This document shows, piece after piece, positions 16,530 to 25,369 of a stretch of 64,000 bases of DNA (positions are counted from its first letter, which is position 1; each line of letters begins with the position of its first letter). The notes under the pieces are model-generated. The model was given only the letters and a program-made list of their open reading frames with translations. It did no database searches and was not told where the DNA came from. The stretch lies in assembly GCF_028023675.1 (NCBI RefSeq), contig NZ_JAQIOZ010000018.1, positions 1 through 64,000 of the forward strand, given 5' to 3'. Both the position numbers and the translations under genes were made by a program. Origin of the DNA: Primorskyibacter aestuariivivens. Lineage in GTDB: Bacteria > Pseudomonadota > Alphaproteobacteria > Rhodobacterales > Rhodobacteraceae.

Positions 16530-17681
16530 ATGCAGGGTATCCTCACAGAAGAACAGGCAATGATCCGCGACATGGCCCGGCAGTTTGCGCGGGACAAGCT
16601 GACGCAAGGCGCGGCTGACCGGGAGGCGGCAGGACGCATCGAAACCGGTATCATCGAAGAGATGGGGCAACTGGGATTTCTGGGCATGACCGTGCCCGAG
16701 GAAATGGGAGGTGTCGGGGCCGACTATGTCTCTTATGCGCTGGCGTTGATGGAAATTGCGGCCGGCGATGGCGCAGTCTCGACCATGATGTCGGTCCACA
16801 ATGCGCCATTCTGCGCGATCCTGCAGATGTTTGCCAACAAGACGCAGCAGGATGCTTGGCTGAACCCGGCGGCCAAAGGCGCATTCATCGGCTGCTTTGC
16901 CTTGACCGAGCCCGGAACCGGCACCGATGCCGCCGCGATCAGGACGCGGGCTGTGCGCACAAACGATGGCTATGTTCTGAACGGTTCAAAACAGTTCATC
17001 ACCTCGGCCCGGATCGGTGGCGCAACGATTGCCTTTGCCGTGACCGATCCGGCGGCGGGGAAAAAGGGGATTTCGGCGTTTTACCTCGAACAGGGCAGCC
17101 CGGGATTTTTCGTGGCCGAACCGGAACGGAAGCTGGGCCAGAAAGCCTCTGATACCTGCGCCCTGACCTTTGAAGATCTCAAGGTGGATGCCGGCGCGTT
17201 GATCGGAAGCGAGGGGCAGGGGCTTCAGATCGCGTTGTCGTCGCTGGAAGCGGGTCGCATCGGCATTGCCTCGCAATCGGTGGGCATGGCGCAGGCCGCG
17301 CTTGACTATGCCATGGTCTATGCGCTGGAGCGTCAGGCGTTCGGCAAGCCGATCTTCGAGCATCAGGCGGTTGCCTTCCGGCTTGCGGAAATGGATGCAC
17401 AGATCGAAGCCGCGCGGCAGCTGGTCCTGTATGCCGCACGGCTCAAGGATCTGGGCCAGCCCTGCCTGCGCGAAGCCTCCATTGCCAAGCTGACGGCCAG
17501 CCAGATGGCGGAACGGGTCGTGTCGGACGCGATCCAGACCCTGGGCGGATATGGCTATCTTTCGGAATTCCCGTTGGAACGGATCTATCGCGACGCGCGC
17601 GTCTGCCAGATCTACGAAGGCACCTCGGATGTCCAGCGGATCAACATTTCCCGTGACCTGAAAAGGAGATACCAGCAATGA
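16530..17681 (+). CDS. Acyl-CoA dehydrogenase, short/branched-chain type
   Basis: A 383-residue flavoenzyme. FALTEPGTGTDAAAI and QFITSARIGG bind FAD, and IYEGTSDVQRINISRDL near the C-terminus carries the catalytic Glu363, the position used by short-chain and 2-methyl-branched-chain enzymes (isovaleryl-type enzymes use another site). It would convert 2-methylbutanoyl-CoA or isobutyryl-CoA to the 2,3-enoyl-CoA, passing electrons to electron-transfer flavoprotein. It sits between thiolase and the short-chain dehydrogenase, which it overlaps by four bases. Exact chain preference is inferred. Confidence 0.92.
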   Translation: MQGILTEEQAMIRDMARQFARDKLTQGAADREAAGRIETGIIEEMGQLGFLGMTVPEEMGGVGADYVSYALALMEIAAGDGAVSTMMSVHNAPFCAILQMFANKTQQDAWLNPAAKGAFIGCFALTEPGTGTDAAAIRTRAVRTNDGYVLNGSKQFITSARIGGATIAFAVTDPAAGKKGISAFYLEQGSPGFFVAEPERKLGQKASDTCALTFEDLKVDAGALIGSEGQGLQIALSSLEAGRIGIASQSVGMAQAALDYAMVYALERQAFGKPIFEHQAVAFRLAEMDAQIEAARQLVLYAARLKDLGQPCLREASIAKLTASQMAERVVSDAIQTLGGYGYLSEFPLERIYRDARVCQIYEGTSDVQRINISRDLKRRYQQ

Positions 17682-18445
17682 GGATCGGTGCAGACACCCC
17701 CGCCGTCGTCACCGGTGGCGCTTCCGGTCTTGGGGCCGCCGTGACAAGAGCCCTGCGCGCGCAGGGTGTTCCCGTAGGCATTCTGGACATGAATGCGGAC
17801 GCCGGACAGCAGTTTGCCGAAGAGACCGGTGCGACATTCGCGCAATGCGATATTTCCGATGCCGGCGACGTGAGCACCGCGCTGGACAGGCTGCGCGCCC
17901 GTCAGGGTCAGGAAAGGATCTGCATCAACTGTGCAGGTATCGCGCCAGCGGCCAAGACCGTATCCCGCGGCGTCGCCCATGACCCCGCCCTTTATGCGAA
18001 GGTTGTTGGTGTCAATCTCATCGGAACGTTCAACGTTGCAACCCAATCCGCGCTTGGTATGTCCGGGACCGAACCGCAGAACGACGATGGTGAGCGCGGG
18101 GTCATCATCAACACAGCATCGATTGCCGCCTTTGAAGGCCAGATGGGCCAGCTGGCCTATGCCTCGTCAAAGGCAGGGGTCGTCGGCTTGACCCTGCCAA
18201 TGGCCCGCGATCTGGCCAAGACCGGCATCCGCGTCGTCGCCATTGCCCCCGGTATCTTCGCGACCCCGATGGTCACCGCCTTTCCGCAAGAGGTGCAGGA
18301 TGCGCTCGCCCGGACCTCGGAGTTTCCGCAGCGCCTCGGACGGGTCGAAGAGTTCGCCGAACTGGCGCTGCATATCGTCCGCAATACCATGCTGAATGGC
18401 GAGGTCATCCGCTTAGATGCAGCAACAAGGATGCAGTCAAAATGA
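17678..18445 (+). CDS. Short-chain dehydrogenase resembling HSD10 (3-hydroxy-2-methylbutyryl-CoA dehydrogenase)
   Basis: A 255-residue short-chain dehydrogenase. TGGASGLG at residues 12-19 binds NAD, and the catalytic Ser148, Tyr161 and Lys165 lie in [21 protein letters not shown]. The following [29 protein letters not shown] and the C-terminal [14 protein letters not shown] strongly recall the HSD17B10/HSD10 group, which oxidises 2-methyl-3-hydroxybutyryl-CoA in isoleucine breakdown. ATGA overlaps join it to the genes on both sides. This gene is the best pointer to isoleucine rather than valine or leucine as the pathway. Confidence 0.88.
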   Translation: MRIGADTPAVVTGGASGLGAAVTRALRAQGVPVGILDMNADAGQQFAEETGATFAQCDISDAGDVSTALDRLRARQGQERICINCAGIAPAAKTVSRGVAHDPALYAKVVGVNLIGTFNVATQSALGMSGTEPQNDDGERGVIINTASIAAFEGQMGQLAYASSKAGVVGLTLPMARDLAKTGIRVVAIAPGIFATPMVTAFPQEVQDALARTSEFPQRLGRVEEFAELALHIVRNTMLNGEVIRLDAATRMQSK

Positions 18446-19677
18446 CCAGGCAGACAAAGCTCAACTTTCCTCACCCTCCCGCGCGCCCGGATGAAACTCC
18501 TGATTTCTCGGCCATTGATATCCCGGAGGCGGGCATACTGGATGTGCCGCCGCCCGAACTAAAGGCCGCCGACAGTCACGACTACGCCCAGGGCTTGATC
18601 CGTATTCTCAACGATCAGGGTGACGCCGTTGGCCCTTGGGCCGATTACATCGCCGACCGGGAAGACGAGTCCTTGCTGCAAGGGCTGCGCGACATGCTCA
18701 AGATGCGGGCGGTGGACAAACGTCTGCTGAATGCGCAACGCCAGGGCAAGACCTCGTTCTATCTGCAATGCACCGGCGAGGAAGCCATCGGCGGCGGGTT
18801 TCAGCGCCAGCTTGAGCAGGGCGACATGAATTTCCCGACCTATCGGCAGCAGTCCCTTCTGATCGCGGCGGACTATCCGCTGCGGGATCTGATGGGGCAG
18901 ATCTACTCGAACGCATGCGATCCGCTGCAGGGCCGGCAACTGCCCATCATGCATTCGGCGCGGGAGCATGGCTTTTTCTCGATCTCGGGCAACCTTGGCA
19001 CACAGTATGTGCAGGCCGTCGGCTGGGCCATGGGGTGCGCGCTGCGTGGCAATGGCAAGATCGCGGCGGGCTGGATCGGCGACGGCGCCACAGCATCGAA
19101 TGATTTCAATTCGGCGCTGTTGTCGGCCTCGGTGTATCAGCCGCCTGTCGTCCTGAATATCGTCAACAACCAATGGGCCATTTCCACTTATACCGGCGTC
19201 GCCAGCGGCCAGAGCAAGACCTATGCCGAGCGGGTGCTTGGATATGGCATTCCCGCCTTGCGGGTGGACGGCAATGATTATCTTGCCGTAGTCGCGGTCA
19301 GTCGTTGGGCGATCCAGCGCGCGCGCAACGGATATGGTCCGATTGCGATCGAGTGGTTCACCTATCGCGCCGCGCCGCATTCGACCTCGGATGACCCCTC
19401 GGCCTATCGCCCCAAGGATGAGGCGCTGGCCTGGCCGTTGGGCGATCCGGTCGAACGCTTGAAAACCCACATGATCAAGCGTGGCATCTGGACCGAAGAG
19501 CGCCACGCGCAGTCCGAGGCGGAATTGCTGGCCGAGGTCATGGCGGTGCAAAAAGAGGTCGAGAAACACGGGACCTTCGTGAACCCGCAACCGATCTCGC
19601 CGGCAGAAATTTTCCGCGGCGTCTACGCAGACATGCCCGAGCATCTGCGCCGACAGCGACAGGAGATGGGGTACTGA
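18442..19677 (+). CDS. bkdA1: Branched-chain 2-oxoacid dehydrogenase E1 alpha subunit
   Basis: A 411-residue thiamine-diphosphate enzyme subunit, about the length of Pseudomonas BkdA1. An N-terminal arm of about 60 residues precedes the core. GDGATASNDFNSALLSASVYQPPVV...NNQWAIST is the thiamine diphosphate motif (GDG...NN), and EWFTYRAAPHSTSDDPSAYRP contains the conserved phosphorylation-loop-like segment seen in E1 alpha. With E1 beta it decarboxylates branched-chain 2-oxo acids and acylates the E2 lipoyl group. It overlaps the HSD10-like gene (ATGA) and is one base from bkdA2. Confidence 0.95.
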   Translation: MTRQTKLNFPHPPARPDETPDFSAIDIPEAGILDVPPPELKAADSHDYAQGLIRILNDQGDAVGPWADYIADREDESLLQGLRDMLKMRAVDKRLLNAQRQGKTSFYLQCTGEEAIGGGFQRQLEQGDMNFPTYRQQSLLIAADYPLRDLMGQIYSNACDPLQGRQLPIMHSAREHGFFSISGNLGTQYVQAVGWAMGCALRGNGKIAAGWIGDGATASNDFNSALLSASVYQPPVVLNIVNNQWAISTYTGVASGQSKTYAERVLGYGIPALRVDGNDYLAVVAVSRWAIQRARNGYGPIAIEWFTYRAAPHSTSDDPSAYRPKDEALAWPLGDPVERLKTHMIKRGIWTEERHAQSEAELLAEVMAVQKEVEKHGTFVNPQPISPAEIFRGVYADMPEHLRRQRQEMGY

Positions 19678-19678
19678 C

Positions 19679-20692
19679 ATGGCCCGTATGAGCATGATCG
19701 AGGCGCTGCGCAGCGCCATGGATGAGAAGCTGAGCGACGATGCATCGGTGCTCGTCTTCGGCGAGGATGTCGGCTTTTTCGGCGGGGTGTTCCGTTGCAC
19801 CGCCGGGCTTCAGGAGAAGTTCGGCGAAGAGCGGGTGTTCGACACGCCGATCAACGAAAGCGCGATTGTCGGGTTGGCCGTGGGCATGGCCGCGCAGGGA
19901 ATGCGCCCCTGTGTCGAGGTGCAGTTCGCCGATTATGTCTATCCCGCCTATGACCAGATCACCCAGGAGGCGGCGCGCCTGCGGCACCGTTCGAACGAAC
20001 AATTCACCTGTCCGATCGTGGTGCGGATGCCGACGGGCGGCGGCATTTTTGGTGGCCAGACCCACAGTCAGAGCCCCGAAGCACTGTTCACGCATGTGGC
20101 CGGGCTCAAAGTCGTTATCCCTTCGACTCCCTATGATGCCAAGGGATTGCTGATCGCGTCCATCGAGGATCCTGATCCGGTGATCTTTCTTGAACCCAAG
20201 CGGATCTACAACGGCCCGTTCTACGGCGACCATTCCGGCAAGTCCGTGCCCTGGTCACAGCACGAGTCAAGCGAAGTCCCCGAAGGGCATTACACTGTCC
20301 CCCTTGGCAAGGCCGTGGTGCGTCAGCCCGGCAATGACATCACGATCCTGGCATATGGCACGATGGTCTATGTTGCCGAGGCCGCCGCCAAGCAAGCCGG
20401 TGTCGATGCCGAGATCATCGACCTGCGGACGCTTCTGCCGCTCGACCTCGAGACGATCCGCCACTCGGTCGAAAAGACCGGGCGTTGCGTAGTGGTGCAT
20501 GAAGCGACACGCACAAGCGGCTTTGGTGCCGAACTGATCGCGGAGGTCCAGGAAGCCTGTTTCTGGCACCTCAAGGCACCCATCCGGCGTGTCGCCGGAT
20601 GGGATGCGCCTTATCCGCACGCCCAGGAATGGGATTACTTCCCGGGTCCGGAGCGCATTGCCGCGGCACTGAAATTGGCCATGGAGGAGTGA
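19679..20692 (+). CDS. bkdA2: Branched-chain 2-oxoacid dehydrogenase E1 beta subunit
   Basis: A 337-residue transketolase-like subunit. It shows SVLVFGEDVGFFGGVF, FDTPINESAIVGLAVGMA (Glu for thiamine diphosphate activation), VEVQFADYVYPAYDQI, RMPTGGGIFGG and a C-terminal domain with IIDLRTLLPLD and GFGAELIAEVQE. Length and order match bkdA2 of Pseudomonas. It pairs with the upstream alpha subunit into an alpha2-beta2 E1. E2 starts immediately downstream, with GGAGG in the last codons of this gene as its ribosome binding site. Confidence 0.95.
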   Translation: MARMSMIEALRSAMDEKLSDDASVLVFGEDVGFFGGVFRCTAGLQEKFGEERVFDTPINESAIVGLAVGMAAQGMRPCVEVQFADYVYPAYDQITQEAARLRHRSNEQFTCPIVVRMPTGGGIFGGQTHSQSPEALFTHVAGLKVVIPSTPYDAKGLLIASIEDPDPVIFLEPKRIYNGPFYGDHSGKSVPWSQHESSEVPEGHYTVPLGKAVVRQPGNDITILAYGTMVYVAEAAAKQAGVDAEIIDLRTLLPLDLETIRHSVEKTGRCVVVHEATRTSGFGAELIAEVQEACFWHLKAPIRRVAGWDAPYPHAQEWDYFPGPERIAAALKLAMEE

Positions 20693-20694
20693 TC

Positions 20695-21978
20695 ATGGGT
20701 ATCAGCATCATCAAGGTCCCGGATATTGGCGAAGGCGTCGCCGAGGTCGAACTGGTCGAATGGCACGTAAAAGTGGGTGACCTGGTCAAGGAAGATGACG
20801 TGCTCGCCGCGGTCATGACCGACAAGGCTACGGTGGAAATCCCGTCGCTTTTCGACGGCAGGGTTGTCGAGCTGGGCGCAGATATCGGAGAGACACTTGT
20901 AGTCGGCGCAACTCTGTTGACGATCGAGCACGCGGACGAAGGAAACGCGACCGCACCGGATACCGACGCGGCAGCAGCGTCGCCTGTCGCGCAGAAAGAG
21001 CCCGAGGAAAAGCTCCCCGAGCCTGCTCCGAGAGCGCCGGAACCGAAACTGCCCCCCGCCGCGCCGCCTGTTGCAGGCAGCGTGCGGGCCCCTCGCGCCG
21101 AAGGGGCCGCGCCACTGGCCTCTCCTGCGGTGCGGGCGCGGGCGCGGGCCGCAGGCATCGACCTCCGGCGGGTGGCCGGAAGCGGTCCGGCAGGGCGGAT
21201 CACGGACACCGATCTTGATGCGGTTTTCGCCGCCGGACCTGCTGCGGTTGCCGTGCCCAAGCCCGGCCGGTCGCGGCGCGAAGGCGCGGAAGACATCCGG
21301 GTCGTCGGCCTTCGCCGCAAGATTTCGGAAAGCATGTCGCTTGCCAATGCGCGTATCCCGCATATCACCGTGATAGAAGAAATCGACGTGACCGCGGTCG
21401 AAGACCTGCGCGCATCGATGAATGCCGGAAAGGGCGAAAAGCCGAAGCTGACCATGCTGCCATTCGTCAGCGCCGCCCTGTGTCGCGCGATCGACCAGCA
21501 TCCCGAGATGAACGCGCATTACTTTGACGACGCGGGCATCATCCGGCGGCATAACCCGGTTCATATCGGTGTTGCCACGATGACCGACAAAGGTCTTGTG
21601 GTTCCGGTCATGCGTCATGCGGAATCGCTTGGGCCCTTCCAATTGGCCGCCGAAATCCTGCGTCTGGCCGAGGCCGCGCGCAAGGGCAAGGCAACCCGTG
21701 ACGAACTGACCGGCTCGACCATCACGATCACCTCTTTGGGTCCGCTTGGCGCGATTGCGACGACGCCGATCATCAACCATCCCGAAGTGGCCATACTGGG
21801 CATCAACAAGATGGCGGTCCGGCCCATGTGGGATGGCGCACAATTCGTTCCGCGCAAGATGGTGAACATTTCGGCCAGCTTCGATCACCGGGTGATCGAC
21901 GGCTGGGATGCCGCGGAATTCGTGCAACGTATCAAAACCCTGCTGGAAAACCCGGCGCTGATCTTTATGGAGGATTGA
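20695..21978 (+). CDS. bkdB: Branched-chain 2-oxoacid dehydrogenase E2 (dihydrolipoyl acyltransferase)
   Basis: A 427-residue E2. A lipoyl domain occupies residues 1-80 with the lipoylated Lys44 in VMTDKATVEIPS. A Pro/Ala/Glu-rich linker follows, then the E1/E3-binding domain (SPAVRARARAAGIDLRRVAGSGPAGRITDTDL), another Ala/Pro linker, and the C-terminal acyltransferase with SASFDHRVIDGWDAAEFV, whose His is catalytic. It transfers the acyl group to CoA and forms the core of the complex. The ATG at 20695 follows the GGAGG of bkdA2; an upstream opening was rejected because it lies inside E1 beta. Confidence 0.95.
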   Translation: MGISIIKVPDIGEGVAEVELVEWHVKVGDLVKEDDVLAAVMTDKATVEIPSLFDGRVVELGADIGETLVVGATLLTIEHADEGNATAPDTDAAAASPVAQKEPEEKLPEPAPRAPEPKLPPAAPPVAGSVRAPRAEGAAPLASPAVRARARAAGIDLRRVAGSGPAGRITDTDLDAVFAAGPAAVAVPKPGRSRREGAEDIRVVGLRRKISESMSLANARIPHITVIEEIDVTAVEDLRASMNAGKGEKPKLTMLPFVSAALCRAIDQHPEMNAHYFDDAGIIRRHNPVHIGVATMTDKGLVVPVMRHAESLGPFQLAAEILRLAEAARKGKATRDELTGSTITITSLGPLGAIATTPIINHPEVAILGINKMAVRPMWDGAQFVPRKMVNISASFDHRVIDGWDAAEFVQRIKTLLENPALIFMED

Positions 21979-21981
21979 GCC

Positions 21982-23361
21982 GTGAAAACCGAAACCTGCA
22001 AGCTTCTGATCATCGGTGCGGGCCCGGGCGGCTATGTCTGTGGCATTCGCGCCGGGCAACTGGGAATCGACACGATCGTCGTCGAAGCGGAAAAACCGGG
22101 CGGCACCTGCCTGAATGTCGGATGCATTCCGTCCAAGGCGCTCATCCATGCAGCCGATGAGTTTGCCAAGCTGCACAGCCTTTCCGGCGAGAACGCCCTG
22201 GGCATTTCCGCAACTGCGCCAATGATTGATCTGGCCAAAACGATCGCCTGGAAAGACGGTATCGTCACACGCCTGACCGGCGGTGTTGCGAGCCTGCTCA
22301 AGAAGGCCAAAACCCGCTATGTGACTGGACGGGCGCAGATAATCAACGGCAAAACCGTGGAGGTTTCAACCAGCGAGGGCGCCTTGCGCATTTCCTGCGA
22401 AACCATGGTGATCGCCACGGGATCAAAACCGCAGGAGCTTCCGTCGCTGCCGTTCGGCGGGAAGGTCATCTCCTCCACTGAAGCGCTGGACCTGCAGGAG
22501 GTTCCCAACCGGCTGACCATCGTGGGGGGTGGGTATATCGGGTTGGAAATCGGCACGGCCATGGCGAAGCTGGGCGCGCAGGTGACTGTCGTGGAATTCG
22601 CAGACCGTATCTTGCCGCAATATGACGCCGAGCTGACCAGGCCGGTCGCGGCTCGTCTGAAGGAGCTTGGGATAACGCTGCATTTGGCGACTAGGGCGAA
22701 CGGGTTGTCCGAAGATGGAAGCGCTCTTCTGGCCGAGGGGCCGGATGGCGCCGTGGAAATCCCGTCGGACAAGGTGCTGGTCACGGTGGGTCGTGCGCCC
22801 GTCACGCAGGGATTTGGTCTGATGGATCTAGGCCTGACGATGGATGGTCCGTTCGTGGCGATTGATGCCCACTGTGCCACCTCGATGCGCGGTGTCTATG
22901 CCATTGGCGACGTTACCGGTGATCCGATGCTCGCGCATCGTGCCATGGCACAGGGCGTGATTGTGGCCGAGCACATTGCCGGGCTGCCTTCGATCTGGGA
23001 CAAGCGCGCCATTCCTGCGGTATGCTTTACCGATCCCGAGATTGTCACCGTGGGCGCGTTGCCGAACGAAATCGAGGGATCGAAAACAACGGTTTTTCCC
23101 TTTGCCGCAAATGGACGTTCGATGACGATGGAGCGCAGCGACGGTTTCGTGCGGATCGTATTCGACCCCAAAAACGAACTGGTGCTTGGCTTCCATGCCG
23201 TTGGTTCAGCGGTCTCGGAAATGTCCGGCGAGTTTGCATTGGCGCTCGAGATGGGCGCAACCCTGACGGACATCGCAGACACGATACATGCGCACCCGAC
23301 ATTGACGGAAACAGTCCAGGAAACTGCTCAGAAGGCCCTGGGTCGTGCTTTGCATATATAA
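21982..23361 (+). CDS. lpdV: Dihydrolipoyl dehydrogenase (E3)
   Basis: A 459-residue flavoprotein. GAGPGGYVCGIRAGQLG binds FAD, GGTCLNVGCIPSKAL carries the redox disulfide Cys43/Cys48, VGGGYIGLEIG binds NAD, YAIGDVTGDPMLAHRAMAQG is the second FAD segment and HAHPTLTETVQE holds the catalytic His-Glu pair. It reoxidises the E2 lipoyl groups. The length equals LPD-Val of Pseudomonas putida, supporting a dedicated E3 for this complex rather than a housekeeping copy. It ends the operon; about 110 gene-free bases follow before the right IS6 element. Confidence 0.95.
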   Translation: MKTETCKLLIIGAGPGGYVCGIRAGQLGIDTIVVEAEKPGGTCLNVGCIPSKALIHAADEFAKLHSLSGENALGISATAPMIDLAKTIAWKDGIVTRLTGGVASLLKKAKTRYVTGRAQIINGKTVEVSTSEGALRISCETMVIATGSKPQELPSLPFGGKVISSTEALDLQEVPNRLTIVGGGYIGLEIGTAMAKLGAQVTVVEFADRILPQYDAELTRPVAARLKELGITLHLATRANGLSEDGSALLAEGPDGAVEIPSDKVLVTVGRAPVTQGFGLMDLGLTMDGPFVAIDAHCATSMRGVYAIGDVTGDPMLAHRAMAQGVIVAEHIAGLPSIWDKRAIPAVCFTDPEIVTVGALPNEIEGSKTTVFPFAANGRSMTMERSDGFVRIVFDPKNELVLGFHAVGSAVSEMSGEFALALEMGATLTDIADTIHAHPTLTETVQETAQKALGRALHI

Positions 23362-23474
23362 TCAAGAAGGCTGAACCGGATCGATCATGTCTGAAAACAC
23401 GGCAGTCACGGCACTCTGTGGCGCCTTTCGAAGGCCGGCGGGAGCGCGAACTGGCCATGTGTAGGCTGAAACGG

Positions 23475-24289
23475 GGTACTGTCAGAGCAAATCAGCTTGA
23501 GGCGGGCAGGGTGGTTTCGTAGCTTCTATAGATGACCAAACCTGATCCATTTTGCTATTTCAAAACGAGCCGTGAGATAATCCGCCTGGCAGTGATGCTG
23601 TACGTGCGGTTTCCGCTGTCGCTGCGCAATGTGGAAGATCTTCTTCATGAGCGCGGCATCGATGTGAGCCATGTAGCTGTGAGATACTGGTGGCATCGTT
23701 TCGGTCCGCTGTTCGCTGCCGAGATCCGAAAGCGCCGAATTGCGAGCATGAAATCCAGTCTCTGGCGCTGGCACCTGGACGAGGTGTTTGTAAAAATTAA
23801 CGGTGAGCGACACTACCTATGGCGCGCGGTCGATCATGAAGGTGAAGTCTTGGAAAGCTTTGTGACAAAGACGCGCGATAAGAAGGCCGCATTGAAATTC
23901 TTAAAGAAAACAACGCGTAAGCATGGTCCGCCGGAGGTTGTCGTCACGGACCGACTGCGTTCATACGGAGCGGCGCTGAAGGAAATTGGTGCGGAACACC
24001 GCCAAGAAACAGGCCGCTGGCTGAACAATCGGGCGGAGAATTCGCACCTCCCGTTCCGACGACGAGAGAGGGCCATGCTTCGCTTCCGGCGGATGCGAAG
24101 TTTACAGAAATTCGCCGCCGTCCACGCTTCCTTCTACAATCACTTTAATCAGGAACGCAGCCTCTCAACTCGACCCAATTTCAAACTCAACCGTGCCGCC
24201 GCTCTTGCCGAGTGGCGCGGCCTCTGCGCAAAATAAGAGGCAGCGTCACTGTCCATTCGGAGACTGGTTCGAATTCGTCTGGCAGCACC
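23475..24289 (+). mobile_element. IS6-family insertion sequence, right copy (815 bp)
   Basis: The ends are imperfect inverted repeats: GGTACTGTCAGA from 23475 and, read from the right, GGTGCTGCCAGA ending at 24289. The length is the same as the left copy at 8249 and the orientation is also the same. The eight-base flanks TGAAACGG and AGCCGCAG do not match each other, and the outer flanks of the two copies also do not match. The pair therefore frames the catabolic island but lacks the duplication expected of a fresh compound insertion. Confidence 0.85.
23532..24236 (+). CDS. IS6-family transposase, right copy
   Basis: A 234-residue DDE transposase, colinear with the copy at 8306. The triad reads WHLDE (Asp83), VTDRLRSYG (Asp140) and NNRAENSH (Glu169), so the protein looks complete. 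About 42 of 234 residues differ from the left copy by my count, concentrated at the N-terminus, around residue 130 and near the C-terminus. It stands between lpdV and the convergent glk and disrupts neither. Confidence 0.95.
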   Translation: MTKPDPFCYFKTSREIIRLAVMLYVRFPLSLRNVEDLLHERGIDVSHVAVRYWWHRFGPLFAAEIRKRRIASMKSSLWRWHLDEVFVKINGERHYLWRAVDHEGEVLESFVTKTRDKKAALKFLKKTTRKHGPPEVVVTDRLRSYGAALKEIGAEHRQETGRWLNNRAENSHLPFRRRERAMLRFRRMRSLQKFAAVHASFYNHFNQERSLSTRPNFKLNRAAALAEWRGLCAK

Positions 24290-24345
24290 AGCCGCAGGCC
24301 TGCGCGACCTCAATCACCGACATCTCGGTTCGTCTTGTCAGAGAC

Positions 24346-25332
24346 TTACCCCGGCGCGCCCATCAATTCCGCCACATGCGCCGCACAGCCCTTGAGCGCG
24401 GCATAATCATCCTCGACCAGACAGACCGGGAACTGGTCGGTGAACTCCGAAAACCGGCCTTTGTCCCGAAACGCGGTGCGAAGCCCCAGCGCATCGAAAT
24501 GGGGCGCAAAGGCGCGCGCCACGCCGCCGATGAAATAGATCCCGCCAAAGGGCAGCTGGATCAGTGCCAGATCGCCGGTCACGCGGCCCGCGAAACGTAC
24601 ATAGTATTGCGCTGCCGCCTGTGCGACCGGGTCCTCGCCCGATGCCAGACGGCGCATGATTTCGACGGCATCCGGCCGGTCATCGCCGCCCGCTTCCTGC
24701 GACTGCCAATGATAGAGGTTCTGCACACCGCGGCCCGACAGCGCCTCTTCGACAGACGGGAAATCCCCGCGGCGGATGAGATATTGCGCAAACCGCAATT
24801 CGTCCGCGTTGCGCACGGGCAGGCTGGTATGGCCGGATTCCGACGGTGGCACCAGAGTCAGATCCCCGGTGCGGAACACCATCGCCGCGTTCATGCCGGT
24901 TCCCAACCCGATCACCAGCTTGGCCGCGTGGTTTGCCCCGGTCTGGCCGGTCCAGTTGATCAGCGGGCGCAGATCGCCCTCACCGAGATGGTCCAGCGCG
25001 TGCCCCTGGGCCTGCAAGTCATTGAGCACCGCCACGAAATCCGCCCCGGTCGCGGCACTGACGCTGTCGCGGTCGATGCGCCATTTGAGGTTTGTCATGT
25101 GCAGGACGCCGTCCATGACCGGCCCGGCACCGGCGACACAGGCGGCCTGAGGACGCTCAGAGACCTGATCCATGTATTCGGTCAGGATCTCGTCCAGCCC
25201 TGACCGCCCGGCATTGGCAAAACGCTTGATCGACCCGTCAAGGATGCGCTGCCCCTCGGCCAGGGCAACACGGGTATTGGTGCCGCCGATATCGGCAACA
25301 AGAGCGAGCGGAGCGGTCGGGGTCTGAGCCAT
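24346..25332 (-). CDS. glk: Glucokinase
   Basis: A 328-residue enzyme of the bacterial glucokinase (Glk) family. VADIGGTNTRVAL binds phosphate of ATP, VIGLGTGMNAAMV and the nearby ESGHTSLPV form the sugar-binding core, and FGGIYFIGGVARAF is the second ATP segment. It phosphorylates glucose in the cytosol. Its neighbours are the aglR regulator and the alpha-glucoside importer and hydrolase, so glucose released by AglA would be its substrate. It is read in the same direction as aglR but has its own upstream palindrome. The right IS6 element ends 56 bases beyond its stop. Confidence 0.93.
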   Translation of the reverse strand: MAQTPTAPLALVADIGGTNTRVALAEGQRILDGSIKRFANAGRSGLDEILTEYMDQVSERPQAACVAGAGPVMDGVLHMTNLKWRIDRDSVSAATGADFVAVLNDLQAQGHALDHLGEGDLRPLINWTGQTGANHAAKLVIGLGTGMNAAMVFRTGDLTLVPPSESGHTSLPVRNADELRFAQYLIRRGDFPSVEEALSGRGVQNLYHWQSQEAGGDDRPDAVEIMRRLASGEDPVAQAAAQYYVRFAGRVTGDLALIQLPFGGIYFIGGVARAFAPHFDALGLRTAFRDKGRFSEFTDQFPVCLVEDDYAALKGCAAHVAELMGAPG

Positions 25333-25369
25333 GAGTCACCGGTTGGTTTTCGGCAGGTGCCGGGATTTA

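Noticed and set aside
20635-22176. A 513-residue frame antisense to the E2 gene
   Set aside because: It has no recognisable domain, while the plus strand carries unmistakable lipoyl and acyltransferase motifs.
8249-24289. A recent composite transposon with target duplication
   Set aside because: The outer eight-base flanks (GGCGGCTA and AGCCGCAG) do not match, the inner ones do not match either, and the two transposases are only about 82 percent identical.
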